The position numbers and the translations under genes are program-made. Below, piece by piece: positions 46,259 to 58,672 of a stretch of 64,000 nucleotides of DNA (positions are counted from its first letter, which is position 1; every line of letters starts with the position of its first letter). Origin of the DNA: Sinonovacula constricta (taxonomy: Eukaryota > Mollusca > Bivalvia > Cardiida > Solecurtidae); NCBI GenBank assembly GCA_007844125.1, contig CM017572.1, forward strand, positions 32,673,764 through 32,737,763, given 5' to 3'. The notes under the pieces are model-generated. The model was not told where the DNA came from. It made no database searches and saw only the letters and a list, made by a program, of their open reading frames with translations.

Positions 46259-49214
46259 CTTTGTTCAACACCAACTTAGTACTCTATCTATCCTACCATC
46301 TTGTCGAATTTTACGTAATAAGGTGTTTATTTTTTTCCTACTATCTACCAGTTTAAGTTTAAAAATAGCACAAGTCCACATTCTGTTTTAGTCTATTTAT
46401 TCATAAGTCAGCGAAGTCTGCAGTTGATACATCCGCGGCATATAGTAACAAAGTGTAAGAGTAAAAAGATCAACAAATAATCGATTATTACACTTTTATT
46501 TTGTTGTATCAACAAGAGTAGGATAAAAATAATATATCTTGAATATATATTATATAACCGACTTTATATGAGCTTGGTGTAAAAAACGCGTCAACAACGT
46601 ACTGTCCTAAGTCAATGGTAATTCAAATTTAAAAGAAACGACAACAACGTTGCTTCATCAATTGTCTACGAAAACAACTTATGCTTCGATGGCTTAAGAA
46701 AATTACTGATTACCAAGTTAGGTTCGTGTTTGTTTTTAGTAGAACTATCCGCTTTATTACCAGTGAAATCAGTTGAAGTTTACCACACGTACTATTCGCC
46801 AACATGTTCGTGGATTTATTTTTTATTTTGATTTCTTTATTTATTTTTAATCATTAACATGTTTATTAAATGCTTAATGTTTAATAGATCGCAAAATAAT
46901 GTCCGGTAAAAAGAAAATCGACATTGCACACTGTTAACATTACCCCACCCGTACCGGTTTATAGAATGCACCCGAACATAAAGTCAATCTACTTTTAAAA
47001 ATGTACATTATATTTCTTCTCACTATTTAAGCATTTCCATGGTAACCTAATGATTATAGCTGTCTTAAAAATTAGGTCGGATTCTGATAACCGGTATAAT
47101 CGGGTAAAAACATCTGCGAAACCATAAACAAACCGGCAGATTAACAATTGATTTCACGCCTGTTTACATGTTTAACGTAAATGATCACCAATTAAAAAGA
47201 CTTGAAAGGTGTACGCTTACCATCCCCATAGAATAGAAGCATTAACTATTCACCTTTCTTTGATCGAGACCTTAACGTAGATCTATGTGCTTTTGTTTTT
47301 TCTTCAGGAAATTCATACTTTTCTGTTAATACATGTATGTTGATTACAATGTTTAACTTTTTTGTTATATTGTAGCACCGGTATCTTTTGTAATGCATCT
47401 TTTGTAATTTATCCATGTTTACTTGGCGATGGCCAAAATGTGGCTTATGTCAACAAACTGTTTGATCTTTGATTAACAACAGTCAGAATTTAATTTTAGT
47501 GACATTTTTATTTTCGTTTGTGTGTGTGGGGGGGGGGGGGGGGGGGGGATGGACACCTTCACATAATTGCATGTAAAAAAAAATAATTTTAACATGAAAC
47601 TATATTAAAATGTTTCCCTTTTACTCGTTTACCATGTTATTCTTATAACTTTAAACATATAACATGTACTTTCTGAACATTTAATAAACTTAATATACTA
47701 AATATCAATAACTGTTCAACGAGGGTGAGCAATGGCAACAAATATTTTTTTTATATTTAATAGTTTAAAACGGCTATGGTTTTAAACGTACGTGGTGACG
47801 GTAGAACAGAACATGATTTTCCTTAACAATTAAACTGTGTTTTGCTATTTATTATGGTCTTTTTACGGTTCATAACAAAAGACGGGTCGTGATTGTAATT
47901 AAAACACAGATAATATTACCAGCCTGTGCGTATGTCTGATGATGTTTATATCTTGAAACAAAAATTTTAAAATATGACATACGATTTGATTTTAATAATA
48001 TATATGCAGTGAAAGGACTTTAAGTATGACTTGTATGCATATGCCGTCTAACGTCTGAACCTGGGGTTGTATTACTTGAACTAAGATTAAACACTCCGTA
48101 TTTCTACTTCTGAATACATAATGCTGACCCCAAAAGCCAACCTTTTTGTTCTATATGTATTTCATAACACTTTAAACTTGTGTTAATTATAATCAATAAA
48201 TTTATAATGAAAAAATTATCAACTGAAAAAGGACGATGCTACCATACTTAAAAATGATTGATAACTCTGTGTTCGGTGTACAGTTAAAAACAGACAAATT
48301 TAAATATAATCTATGTCAACTTTTGATATAATTTCAAGATTTTTTTTCCGAATAAATAAGAAACTTTCATTTTAAAATATTAGACTTAAACGGTACTGAC
48401 ATCAGCATTTACAGAATAAATTTACTCTGATTGCATGCAAACACAGCGAGGGCATGTAGCGTTAGTGTGAGTACTTTGAAGTAACCGGAAATAAGCTACA
48501 TTTATCGAGAGCTTATGCGCAGTACACTAATCGGGAAATGGTTCTTATGTCTCGGTAAAGGCAAATACATTCGTCTTTCTAAATGCAGTTTGTATGTTAA
48601 CAACAGAAGTGATGCTGATAAATTATAACCAGTTATCTATATATGTATAATTAGTTTTCTTCTTTAAAATTAATGTCAATTGAGTATATATGTATTTCTG
48701 TGGTATTATGTATGTTGGATATAATTTCTTTATGCTTTATTTACTTTATAATAAAATCTCAACAATGTAATCTTAGACGGTTGTGGGTTGTTTTGTGCGT
48801 TTTACTTTTATTTTGTTTGCTTTTTGTACATTTTACATTTATGACACTACTATTGTCTTTAGAGTCAATGTGTATTGAAAAAGAATATCTATATTTTTTT
48901 AAGTTGTCAACAATCATCTTTTTTCCTGTTATTTTTTCCCTAATAAATTGCCATAGTTTAATTTATAGAAAATAATTGTGGAAAATAATGTAAAAAATTA
49001 AAACAGGATCAATACTGGTTTAAACATAGAATAAAGACGAACTCTTGTTAAGATTTAATGCTTAACAATTTTATATTAAAAACAAACACAACAAAGACAT
49101 AGAATTATACATATTGTCTATTTATAAGCAAATATGAGAGGTCGTCCTGATATATACATACAAAGTTAATAAAAAGTATATTAACTGTAGCATCACCATG
49201 TGATTTCAAAGTTA
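46259..49214. other. AT-rich interval, no gene seen
   Basis: Contains a G21 run at 47528-47548. The 100-codon hydrophobic frame at 48673-48975 is AT-driven and I recognise no family in it. No supported gene. Confidence 0.5.
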
Positions 49215-49590
49215 AACAAGAGGGCCAGGATGGCCCTATATCGCTCAAATGAGTGCGATAGACATTTAGTCTGATGGCCGTTTTTCGATGGATCAGAATT
49301 CTTTGAACAATCTTGACACTGGGCCACGCAAAGAACATGTATTGCATATATCAAGGCGCTAGTGTTGTAAGTTTCAGACAAGAAGATTTTCTAAGTTTTC
49401 CAATATAAATATATATGGAAAGTGGCCACGCCCCTGTCTGTCATGTTTTGACGTTTCAAAATTATTTGAACAACTTTTCGTTCCCCCTGCCTGATTAAAC
49501 TTCTGAGATATTTGGCTGAAGTTGGCCTATGGGTTAAATAGATGTTGTTTGAATATGATGACAATGGAGGCGATCAAAATGGCTCATAAC
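49215..49590 (+). repeat. dispersed repeat with AACAAGAG-hairpin head
   Basis: Starts AACAAGAGGGCCAGGATGGC; AGGGCCA...TGGCCCT is a perfect stem. TATCGCTCAAATGAG follows. It continues to about GGCTCATAAC at 49590. The same head design occurs at 56294, 58673 and 58819. No coding content. Confidence 0.7.
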
Positions 49591-50340
49591 GAAATAGAAT
49601 AATTGTTTTAAAAAACAATGGTATAAAAATAATATTCTGATTGATGTTTAGTTTTCTTAAAAATACAAACACAAATACGTGTCTTCTCTTTCCTAACAGA
49701 AATACATTGATTCAAGTTATGAAATCCATGTTCTCTAAAGTAGAACCAAAAAAGTTGACAATAATGTTTTACATTTTGTGTTATCCACTTTAATAAAGTT
49801 TTTGAAATACATCCCAGCAGCAAACGTTTGGGGGAGAGGGGGGGGGGGGGGGCAATATTCTATGTAAACTGGGCCAATATAAACAAAACATGGCCAAAAA
49901 GTGAAAGAATTAGTTTGACTGGCATATGGAGCAACACTATGACGATGACAGGATCTGCTTCATTTTACTTATTTTAGCAGTATATTTTAAATGCAATGAA
50001 ATAAAATCATCATGTTGTAGTTTATTTTTTACATTCTTGAAGTTTAATAACCAATCTTTTATTAATTGGGTTAAGTAGTATTGCACCGGTTTCTTGGCCA
50101 TGGACAGAAATAATGATATTCTAAACCATTAGACTAATAAGAAATAACACATTGTAGTAATGATTAGTATGTCACTATGATCAAGTAAAAGCGAATAATC
50201 GTCGTTTGTTGCTAATGTCCGCGACAATCTATATCCCTACCGCAAAATTTTATTCCGGTAGTTAAATTTCTTTGGGTTAATAAGTAAAATCTCAAAGGAA
50301 ATTAACTCTAAGCGTCATGTCGGCCGAGGCGATTTCCGGG
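49591..50340. other. AT-rich interval, no gene seen
   Basis: Contains a G15 run at about 49838-49852. No supported gene. Confidence 0.5.
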
Positions 50341-53010
50341 GAGGACTCGCTCATCAGTTTCGCGTTTCTTTGCCTTTAAAAAAGCATTCTGATGGCCCAC
50401 CAATCAAGCAAAATCTTGACATGACGACCGTCATATATCGATTGTGTATGAGGTCGTACGCAAATAAAGGTAATTTAAAAAAAAAACTAATCTTTTTCGG
50501 ATATAACCTTGCTACCGGACAAGTCTTTGTATCGTTTTTACTTGTAGGAAAGTGAAACTTGTAGGAAAGTGAATAAAAAGCTATAGCAATGTTTAAATGA
50601 ATTTATATCCCTGCTGGGTTGATTTAAAAAGAACGTTCTTGATAACAAAGCTTTAAACCAGTATAAATAAGTGGAAGTTGTTTGTGTGTGTGTGAAATAG
50701 GCTAGCAAAGACTGTGCGTTCTTTCAGGTAATACAACAAATGTGCAACAACATTTAGAAAAAAACATCACCGTAACACTGATGAACTGATACCTTCTAGT
50801 TCTGCTGCTCTAGACCTGCCCCTACATCCAAACTAATCCATCATCGGATAAATGCTCCTTTGTCAACAAAAGTCAAGAAAATTATGGGAGTTGACCAGAA
50901 AAAAAAGTTGGATGACCTTACTCTTAAACTTCTGGTTGGGAAAGTCCTGCCATTGAGTCTAGTCAAGGTCAAGGAGTTGGATCCATGTAATGAAATGAAT
51001 CAAATAGATAAACTTGTGTATGAAGAATAAAAAAGCTTTGACTTGGTCAATATAATAAAAACATCCTGCGTACTACTGCATACAGTCACTTGGTTAACAG
51101 TATTAGAAACTTACCAATATTACTAGGTCATCTTCTTTTAACAAAGTTAAAAATTAAGTTGAGATTCAGTACAGACCCCAAACTGACAGATTATGCCGAT
51201 ATAAACAGCTATTCTGTCATCTTTTTTGTTTTTCAGTTGTGATTTGCCATCCAGACATAAGATCAACAAAGCCTTGCTAAAAAGGAGGCGAACATGGTGA
51301 AAAAAAAAAAAAAGACTTGCCATCCATATCTAAAGGTGGCTTTACAGCAATAACGCACGACGGATGGACAAGCTGTGCCACCCAAAGCTTTGCCACTATT
51401 ACAGTTCACTTTATTAATGTAGACTGGGAACTGCGAAGTGCTGTTCTTCAAACACAGAAGGTAGAAGGTTCCCACAAAGCCCAGAACATTGCTACTTATC
51501 TTGAATGTGCGTGAAGCTTCCGAACTCTAATTTAAAATCAAATATTATTAAAATTTAAAGCAAGCTTTAAAAAACTTGTTATTTTTCCTTTATTTATATT
51601 TGAGATACATGTATTCTTAATTAATGGAAGCTTTTTTGTAAAGTGTTTGTCATTTCTGTTAGAAAAGGTTAACATTTTGGAAAAAAATCAAAGTCTACAT
51701 ATGCTTACTTGTTTAGGAATTTAGGAAATATGTTACATTATTTCTTCTTTCTTTCTAAATGTCTTACAATTGCTTAAAATTTGTATTTGTTCCCGAAGCT
51801 GTAATCAAGTGGAATCGCCCACCTCTTATTGTGGTAACAGACAATGCGGCAAATAAAGTCAAATCTGTGCAGACTCTCGGTTGGGAGCGCTTTGGCTGCT
51901 ATGGTTACCGAATAAATCTGGTAGTGAAACTTTCTCTTCAAGTTCCTTAAGTTGCTAGGGTTATTGGTTAAACACGATATCTTGTTGGCGTGTTTCAACA
52001 GTCCATAATTGCTTGCTTGAAAAACAGAGAACTATATATCAGAACAATGAATCAATGTTGGACATGAACTTATTCAAGATGTTGCTGCACGATGGAATAG
52101 CTGCTACGATATGTTGGAATGGGTTGTCGAACAGACTGCAGCTATTTTGGCTGTGACAATTGACGACAAATTAAGCAAGACAGTGTCCAATAATGTGAAA
52201 ACCTACTGTCTCACCTTTGAGGAACATAGTATTATAGAGTGATTATTACAGTTGCTATTTCCATTTAAAATGCAACAATTATCCTCTGCGCTGAAAATGC
52301 TCCTACCATAAGTAAAGTGTTGTTGTGCATGGCAAAGAATTCATGACATAAACTCAACAACCTACTCACCAACTGTTATGAAAGTAGTAAATGTAATGAA
52401 ACAACAGCTACAGAAAAAGATTGATCTCGAGGATATCTCTGTGATGGGGGCAGTGCCTAACCTTGAACTTAAGTCATGTTCATTTATGTCTGATGAACAA
52501 AAGCAACAAGCACACAAGTTGCTCTAAGACATATGCATTTCAATATTTGGCTCACAGGGGACTGTGCCATGTTGTGTAGTTAAAACTGAAATTGATTGTG
52601 TTAGCCAAACAGAAAGGGACACAAGCTCCTAAACCCTTTCAGCCTATCTGTACTCACTCCCGAACCAAATGTGGATGTGAAAAACAATTTAATGTGTCCT
52701 GAACCCGCCGCGAAGAAAATCAAATGCACCGACTTAGAAGAGTGGTTTGACGATGTTATTTTAACTGGGCATTCATCAACATCAGTGTCCAGTCTAGTGG
52801 AGCAGGAAGTTGCCCGCTACCTGTTGCTGCCAAGAAGCCCTGAAAATGCAAATCTCAGTTTGCTAGTGGTTGAAAAAACACGAAAATTAAATGCGCCTTT
52901 CTGTCTTAGCAAGGAAGTATTTGGCAGTTCCAGCATCTTCAGTACCTAGTTAACGAGTCGTTAGTTTATGATAACATTTCGTCTTAGTCCAGAAAAAGAG
53001 AATTTGTAGT
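50341..53010 (+). pseudogene. hAT-superfamily transposase pseudogene (ZBED-like)
   Basis: Domains in order. (1) A BED zinc finger split by an intron: TVIYRLCMRSYANK up to 50469, donor at 50470, acceptor ending 50727, then GNTTNVQQHLEKN; the first Cys is Tyr and the last His is lost. (2) A KKLDDLTLKLLVGKVLPLSL block near 50910. (3) The catalytic core start SKGGFTAITHDGWTSCATQS at about 51330. (4) VVTDNAANKVKSV near 51833 and GWERFGCYGYRINLVVK near 51885. (5) VAARWNSCYDMLEWVVEQ near 52085. (6) The C-terminal dimerisation region VSSLVEQEVARYLLLPRSP near 52790, then fragments of the SSVPSER block. Many stops, frameshifts and a small deletion break it, so it is inactive. Family role: cut-and-paste transposase. 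Confidence 0.9.
50470..50727 (+). other. intron within the hAT pseudogene BED finger
   Basis: AAAG|GTAATT at 50470 and CTTTCAG|GTAATACAAC at 50728. Joining the two sides restores the K-G-N-T-T-N run that is standard in BED fingers, with the correct phase. Good evidence of a real intron in the ancestor. Confidence 0.65.
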
Positions 53011-55544
53011 TTTTTTTCTTAAAATGACCATGGATTGTTATTGGTGGGTTTTCTCTTCAAGTGTTCTTAACTGAAATCTAGTCTAAGGTGTTGTTTAAAG
53101 ATTGAACAATGCATTACAGTGAGTCTGTGACCATTTGCCGTAGTAGTAGTTCATTGTCAAAAGTGAAGGAATTAGAACTTTGAATAGAATTTGAATTAAC
53201 TTGTTATTGTTCAGTATAAGTTGTGAAAAATGTTTCATTTAACTTGCTTTTTGAAAATATCTTATAGACAGTTGATATGCAAATAAAGTCTATGGTTTGC
53301 CTAAGTAAATAAGAGTATTTTTTTAAAGTACTTCCTGATAAAAGCACATGGCTACATGAAAAAGCATGATTACAAAAAGGTTTTGATTACTACCGATTTT
53401 AATCGATTAATTGTGTTCAATTCAATTCAATTATCGATTATGTTTTTGGTCCGACTCTTCATCACTAGTAATGATCAGTAGATAATAACTACGTATTACT
53501 TTAACCTCAATGACCCCACGTCCCTCTACTGAAGCCTCACCCTGTGTCGTCCAGCTGTGTGATCCATTAAGTAACCAGGAGGGGGACCACATGTCATGCA
53601 TAATCACTGTTAATGTTTTAAGATGTTTTATGTGTAATTTTGTGTTGTGTATTTAAACTCTTCAAGAAAGAATAGATCTAGATTTTAGGACAAATCAAAT
53701 TCTGTATATCAATGACAGTTTGTTTATTTCTTTTGGAAAGTTTCAGGAAGACCCCTCATATCTATCTACATTTTTTTCCAGCAAAAGAAAAAGTGACGAA
53801 GATCTATACATATTGATAAATTTCCAAACAATGCAAAGAAAGCTACAATGAATTCCTTAAAATAATACAAAAACAAACACTTTTGTGCATATCTTTTGTA
53901 GCGAATTTTCAACATGAACTTCTAAGACTATTTTACCAATTCAATTTGCTATTTTACAATTTGTTGCAAAAGTGCTTGCCCTAAATTGCCTTATATCCTT
54001 GAACACATTACCATTCCTGCAAGCTTTACCTTTTCAAATTTAATAGCAACTTCCTTTGTGTCACCAATTTATAGCAAAACCACAAGCATGTACAATAATT
54101 AATTTTATTTAAAACATTGCCTACAAAACTTCTTGGCTTGCATTAACTATGCTGATATTTTACCATGGACCTTAGTTGTTCATACATGTCCCTAACATGG
54201 CAACATAAAATGCACTGATACTCTTATACCGCAAAGGCAACATGCCTTGCAATTAACAAAAAATATTGATTACATCAACGGGGGAAAACAAATTATATCC
54301 TAAAATCTGATATGGCACACCATATGAAACACATTGCTTGAATCCCTAACAGAATTCCAACAACATGTAAAATATTGCAACCTTTGAGCAATTTGGCAAG
54401 GTTCTGCACTATATCAAATTTAAAACTTATGACAATATTATGCATTAAAGATATGTAGCTAAACAAAAAATATACTTCCATAAAGGGCAAATCCTAAATA
54501 ATACCATGTGATTAAGATTGGATGAAATGTACAAGCTATTAAAATTAAAAGTAACTATTTTTAAACCATGTTCAGAACAGGGAAAATTAAAGCATGGCAT
54601 ACAATTGGAAGTGATTAAATTTTACGTGGTACCTGATGCATCTGCAAATGCAGCTCTGCCTCATTTTCTCATAAGTATCATTCCTGGTTTTCTGCTTAAC
54701 TGTTTTTTAAGAAAAGTAAGCCCATTTCTTGATAATCAATAACAAATAGCGCAGATCCTGATCAGATGACTCCAAGTAGTAACAAACTTGTTTGAATATA
54801 AACTTTTTACATAAGGCTGATAAAATTATGATTCAAAGATTACGAACTTCAAACACATTTATAATTTTCAAGTTTTATCTTTTGCCTGCTGCTTTGAACT
54901 GTAAAATATAAACATTAAAGTCAGATATTTACAATTGAACAAGTAGGAAATAAGTTTTAACACAACTAATGCCATAATAAATCCCTAGAATGTTTACAGG
55001 TTTATATTTCACAAAAGGCATTAAGTTTCTGTACATTTTCACACGAATTACCCCCACTATTACACACGTATTTAGACTCCTATCAGAGTTTACTATACTA
55101 CTCAAAATTTGATAAGGATCACTTAAAAGAGTGTATGTATTGCTTTCATTAAGTTTAAATGATAAAATATTTGCTGTAATTCTAAAAATGTGTTCATTTG
55201 GCATCAGGCTTTAATGTGCCAAAAAAAAAAAAAAAAGAAAAGAAATGAGCTGTCAAACTGTTGAAGTGGAACAGCAGTTAAAACTTGGTAATTCGTGATA
55301 AAACGGAGGCGATCCCTATCAAATTTTGAGTAGTATATGTAAATATCACATTATAATACAATATTTCTCTATATTGTTTATTAAACATGAAAACTTCTTC
55401 ATGTTGCACAAGTACAATTAACAAAAAGCAAGAATGATTAGTGGAAACACTATAATTATTACAGAAGGAAGTCGATATAATCTTTACATCACAAACTAAT
55501 CTAAACAGGCACACGGGGATATTTGCAAGGAAGTGGTACGTATA
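53011..55544. other. AT-rich interval; possible hAT 3' end near 53396-53475
   Basis: Downstream of the transposase remnant, a stretch with ATTTTAATCGATTAATTG, ATTCAATTATCGATTATG and CCGACTCTTCATCACTAG resembles a hAT terminal region (reverse complement starting CTAGTGATGAAGAGTCGG). I could not find the matching left terminus. The remainder, to 55544, shows no gene; an A16 run lies near 55220. Confidence 0.4.
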
Positions 55545-56290
55545 AAGAATAAGAATATATAAGACAAAGTCCTTTAAGTATTGCAATATATACAAAAAAA
55601 AAAAAAGAAAAAAAAAACAGGACCAAGGTATTCACATGCACGCCAAATATAAAAGTGAGAACAAACCTGTGATGAATCATTTAACAATAAGAGCAAATCC
55701 GTCAGTTACGGCCTTTAAACGGTCATTCGGCAATAGGGGTTCTTGAACCTGTATTCCATAGCTCTAACTTCGCACTTCCTGACGGGATTCTCAAATGCAA
55801 GCAATGAAAAGAAAACCAATCCTTTTGAATAAATGTCCAAGCGCTGACGTTTTGTTTGACAAGTTATGACGAAAGTTTGTTTAATGGGTTTATCGTCCCA
55901 CCAACAGTATTTCAGTTATCTGGAGACGGTCATGACGAAAGAAGTGACGTCATTGAAAAATAATGTCCACATAGTGATTAGAAGAAAGATAGGTTATTAT
56001 TTCGATTAGAAGAACTACACAAAACGTTAATAGTAGATGAAATTAACTTTTTGAATCAAGAAAAAAAAGAAGAGAAAATGGTTGTAGCATCCACTTCATG
56101 TGAAGATGGAATTGAGGAACCAAAGTCCAATGTCCATCAAAGAAAATACACGTAACAAGCCTTACAGGACGAATTAAATGACTAGATTACATGCACGGGG
56201 AGATTTTTTACGACCGCAACACTGCACAATTAACATTGTTGTGGTCATGAATAAATATATATAAAACAAAGTCCTAGGAGCATTGCAACA
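55545..56290 (+). repeat. dispersed repeat family R, copy 2 (interrupted)
   Basis: Homologous to 57250-57835 and, inverted, to 45740-46165. Shared blocks include CAAATGCAAGCAATGAAAAG, AAACCAATC/AAACCGATC, GAAGTGACGTCATTGAAAAA, TGGTTGTAGCATCCAC, and a border motif ACAAAGTCCT...GCAACAT at both ends (55562 and 56267). A 56-bp SINE end is inserted at 55876-55931. Confidence 0.9.
55876..55931 (-). mobile_element. severely 5'-truncated SINE insertion with 10-bp TSD
   Basis: The insert is the reverse complement of the last 56 bp of the SINE at 61458-61777 (GTTTATCGTCCCACCAACAG, TATCTGGAGACGGTC). It is flanked by ATGACGAAAG at 55866-55875 and 55932-55941. The homologous site in copy 3 (57630-57640) has a single ATGACGAAAG followed directly by TAGTGACGTC, the empty state. 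Confidence 0.92.
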
Positions 56291-56293
56291 TAA

Positions 56294-57250
56294 AACAAGA
56301 GGGCCATGATTGCCCTTAATCGCTCAACTGATGACACAGTCTTTCAGTAGGCTCAAATCTGGCATCAAGTAATTAAGAGTTATTTACTTTAGAAAATTTT
56401 GGTGAAGACTGGACCATTAGTGTGGCCACTGGGTTGATAACATTTTCTAGAATTTTACCAAGTAACCTACTGAATCCACATGACCCAATTTAAAACATAT
56501 GTAAGATTTCATACTGGCAAACATTCTGGCCAAGTTTGCTGAAGATTGGGCCATCAATGTGGCCTCTAAGTGTTTTTCACAAGGATTTTCTAAAATGTGA
56601 CCTAGTGACCTACTTTCTGACCCTATGTGACCAATAATATACTCATCCAAGATTTCATGCAGACAATCTGATCAAGTTTAGTGAAGACTGGGCTATGAAT
56701 GTGGCCTCTAGTGTGTTCACATGCTTTTTCTTAGTTTTGACCTAGTGACCTCATTTTTGACCCCACGTAACCCAATAATGAACTCGTTCAAGATTTCATG
56801 CAGACAAACATTCTGACCAAGTTTGGTGAAGATTGGGCTATAAATGTGGTATCTAGTGTGTTCACAAGTTTTTCCTTAGATTTGACCTTTTGACCTATTT
56901 ATTGACCCAACGTGACCCAGTTATGAATTCATCCAAGATTTCATGAAGGAAAACATTCTGATCAAGTTTGGTGATGATTGGGCCATAAATGGGGCGTCTA
57001 GTGTGTTCACAAGCTTTTGCTAAGATTTGATCTAGTGACTTACTTTTGACCCGACGTGACCCAATAATGAACTCATCTAAGAATTCATGCAGACAAACAT
57101 TGTGACTATGTTTGGTAAAGATTGGGCTATAAATGTGGTCTGTAATGTGTTCACAAGCTTTTTCTTAGATTTGACCTACTGACCTACTAATTGACCCCAC
57201 GTGACCCAGTTATGAACTCATCCAAGATTTCATTCAGGCAAACATTGTGA
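56294..57250 (+). repeat. AACAAGAG-headed element of ~145-bp tandem monomers
   Basis: The head AACAAGAGGGCCATGATTGC (stem GGGC/GCCC) is followed by about six monomers. Each holds CAAGTTTGGTGAAGATTGGG, GTGTTCACAAGC, TTGACCTAGTGACCTAC, CACGTGACCCA and ATTTCATGCAGACAAAC. The CAAGTTT anchor lies at 56531, 56673, 56818, 56963 and about 57107, so the period is 142-145. It abuts family R copy 3 at about 57250. No coding content. Confidence 0.9.
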
Positions 57251-57835
57251 TCAATAAGAATATATGACAAAGTCCTATGAGCATCGCAACATACACCAAA
57301 CTCCGAAAAGGCACAGAACAAAGGTATTTCATATGCAAGCCAAGCGAAAAGTTAGAACAAATTTGTAATGATGAGTCATTTAACAAAAAGAGCAAACCTG
57401 ACAGTTACCGCCTTGGAACGGTCAGTCGGCAATATGGACCGACTGGGGTGCTTAAACCGGTTTTTCAGAGCTCTAACCTTTCACTTCCTGACAAGTTTCT
57501 CAAATGCAAGCAATGAAAAGAAAACCGATCTATTTGAATACAAAATGTCCAAGCGATATGCTCTTAGGTGGCTGAAAAACGATCTATTTAAATACCAAAT
57601 GGCCAAGCGCTGATATTTTCTATAAGCTATGACGAAAGTAGTGACGTCATTGAAAAATAATATCCACATAGTGTTCAGAAAAGAATATGGTATTATTTTG
57701 ATTTGAAAAACTACACAAAAATGGTTGACTATAAATAAAATTGACTTTCTGAATCATTAAAAAACATGACCAGAGACGAATAAATGGTTGTAGCATCCAC
57801 CTCATTTGAACAGATGTCCAAGCGCTGACGTTTTG
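57250..57835 (+). repeat. dispersed repeat family R, copy 3 (empty site)
   Basis: Begins AATAAGAATATATGACAAAG and runs through the GTGACGTCATTG block to GATGTCCAAGCGCTGACG near 57830. It carries a duplicated stretch (CGATCTATTT and CCAAGCG recur about 57525-57610). It supplies the uninterrupted version of the SINE target. Confidence 0.9.
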
Positions 57836-57968
57836 TTTGACTTTTATAACACAAGCAGAGATAATTGATATAACTGTTAGCATTAAAAATAAGTACCAGT
57901 TCTCGTATCGATACAAATACCGGCTTGCAGTATTCGTTTAAAAACCGTATCGGTCGTTTAATCATCAG

Positions 57969-58561
57969 AAAACGTCTGAAGAAGTTCTGTTGGACTATGA
58001 TCACCACCAGTCAGTTCAGGAAGTCTGGACAAACAATGATCTGGAAGGTAATAAATAAATCAATGTATCAATTGTTGCAAAAAAAAGTTAATATATGTTA
58101 TAATAATTTTAATGCATTTTACATGTTTTGTAGCAGTCGCGCGTTAATGCTTTGAATATACCTGACCATGCGCCTTATTTAGTTACATTTTTGGAAGAGA
58201 TGATCACATTTTATAACATGCTTCATGATCTTTTATCTAAATTTCATAGCTTCTATCTTTTACAGGCAACTACGCCCATCTAAACAAAAAGGCCAGTGGA
58301 GTTTCGCATGGTCTGTACCGTCTGATCCCCTTTCTGAGGAGCGAGGCAGAGCTTAGCAGGATAGCAATGAATATGGGGTCCTTGACAAGGCGGATCTGTT
58401 CCGAGTCCCGTCGGCGGAACGTTGCCATTCTCGCTCTGTGGGACAGACTGGGTTTCAAACAGCTGAAAGTGACTGCCTTTTATACAAAGTCGAAAAATCC
58501 TACGGGGTACGCGTTTAAATCAGCCACAACTATTAAAAATCTTAAAAACCATAAGTGTTAA
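57969..58561 (+). CDS. candidate two-exon 3' gene end, unidentified
   Basis: Exon 1 at 57969-58047 (acceptor AATCATCAG, donor GAAG|GTAATA) reads KTSEEVLLDYDHHQSVQEVW then TNNDLE. Exon 2 at 58266-58561 (acceptor TATCTTTTACAG) reads GNYAHLNKKASGVSHGLYRL, IPFLRSEAELSRIAMNMGSL, TRRICSESRRRNVAILALWD, then RLGFKQL, and ends at TAA 58559-58561. Phases join exactly (one base plus two). Exon 2 is GC-richer than its flanks and strongly protein-like up to about RLGFKQL. The last 40 residues (Lys/Asn-rich) may be non-conserved. I do not recognise the family. No clear AATAAA follows within 60 bases, so it may instead be a gene fragment. Confidence 0.4.
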
Positions 58562-58672
58562 AATATGATTAATTAAAAATTCAACCAAAAATAATTATGT
58601 AAAATATGACATTTTTACCAGTCATATTAGCTCGCGAACATAAACAGTTAAAACAATGTGAACTATTGCCAA

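Noticed and set aside
48673..48975. Possible membrane protein or receptor fragment (100 codons, hydrophobic)
   Set aside because: AT-rich DNA gives hydrophobic Leu/Ile/Phe frames by chance; no motif, no splice context.
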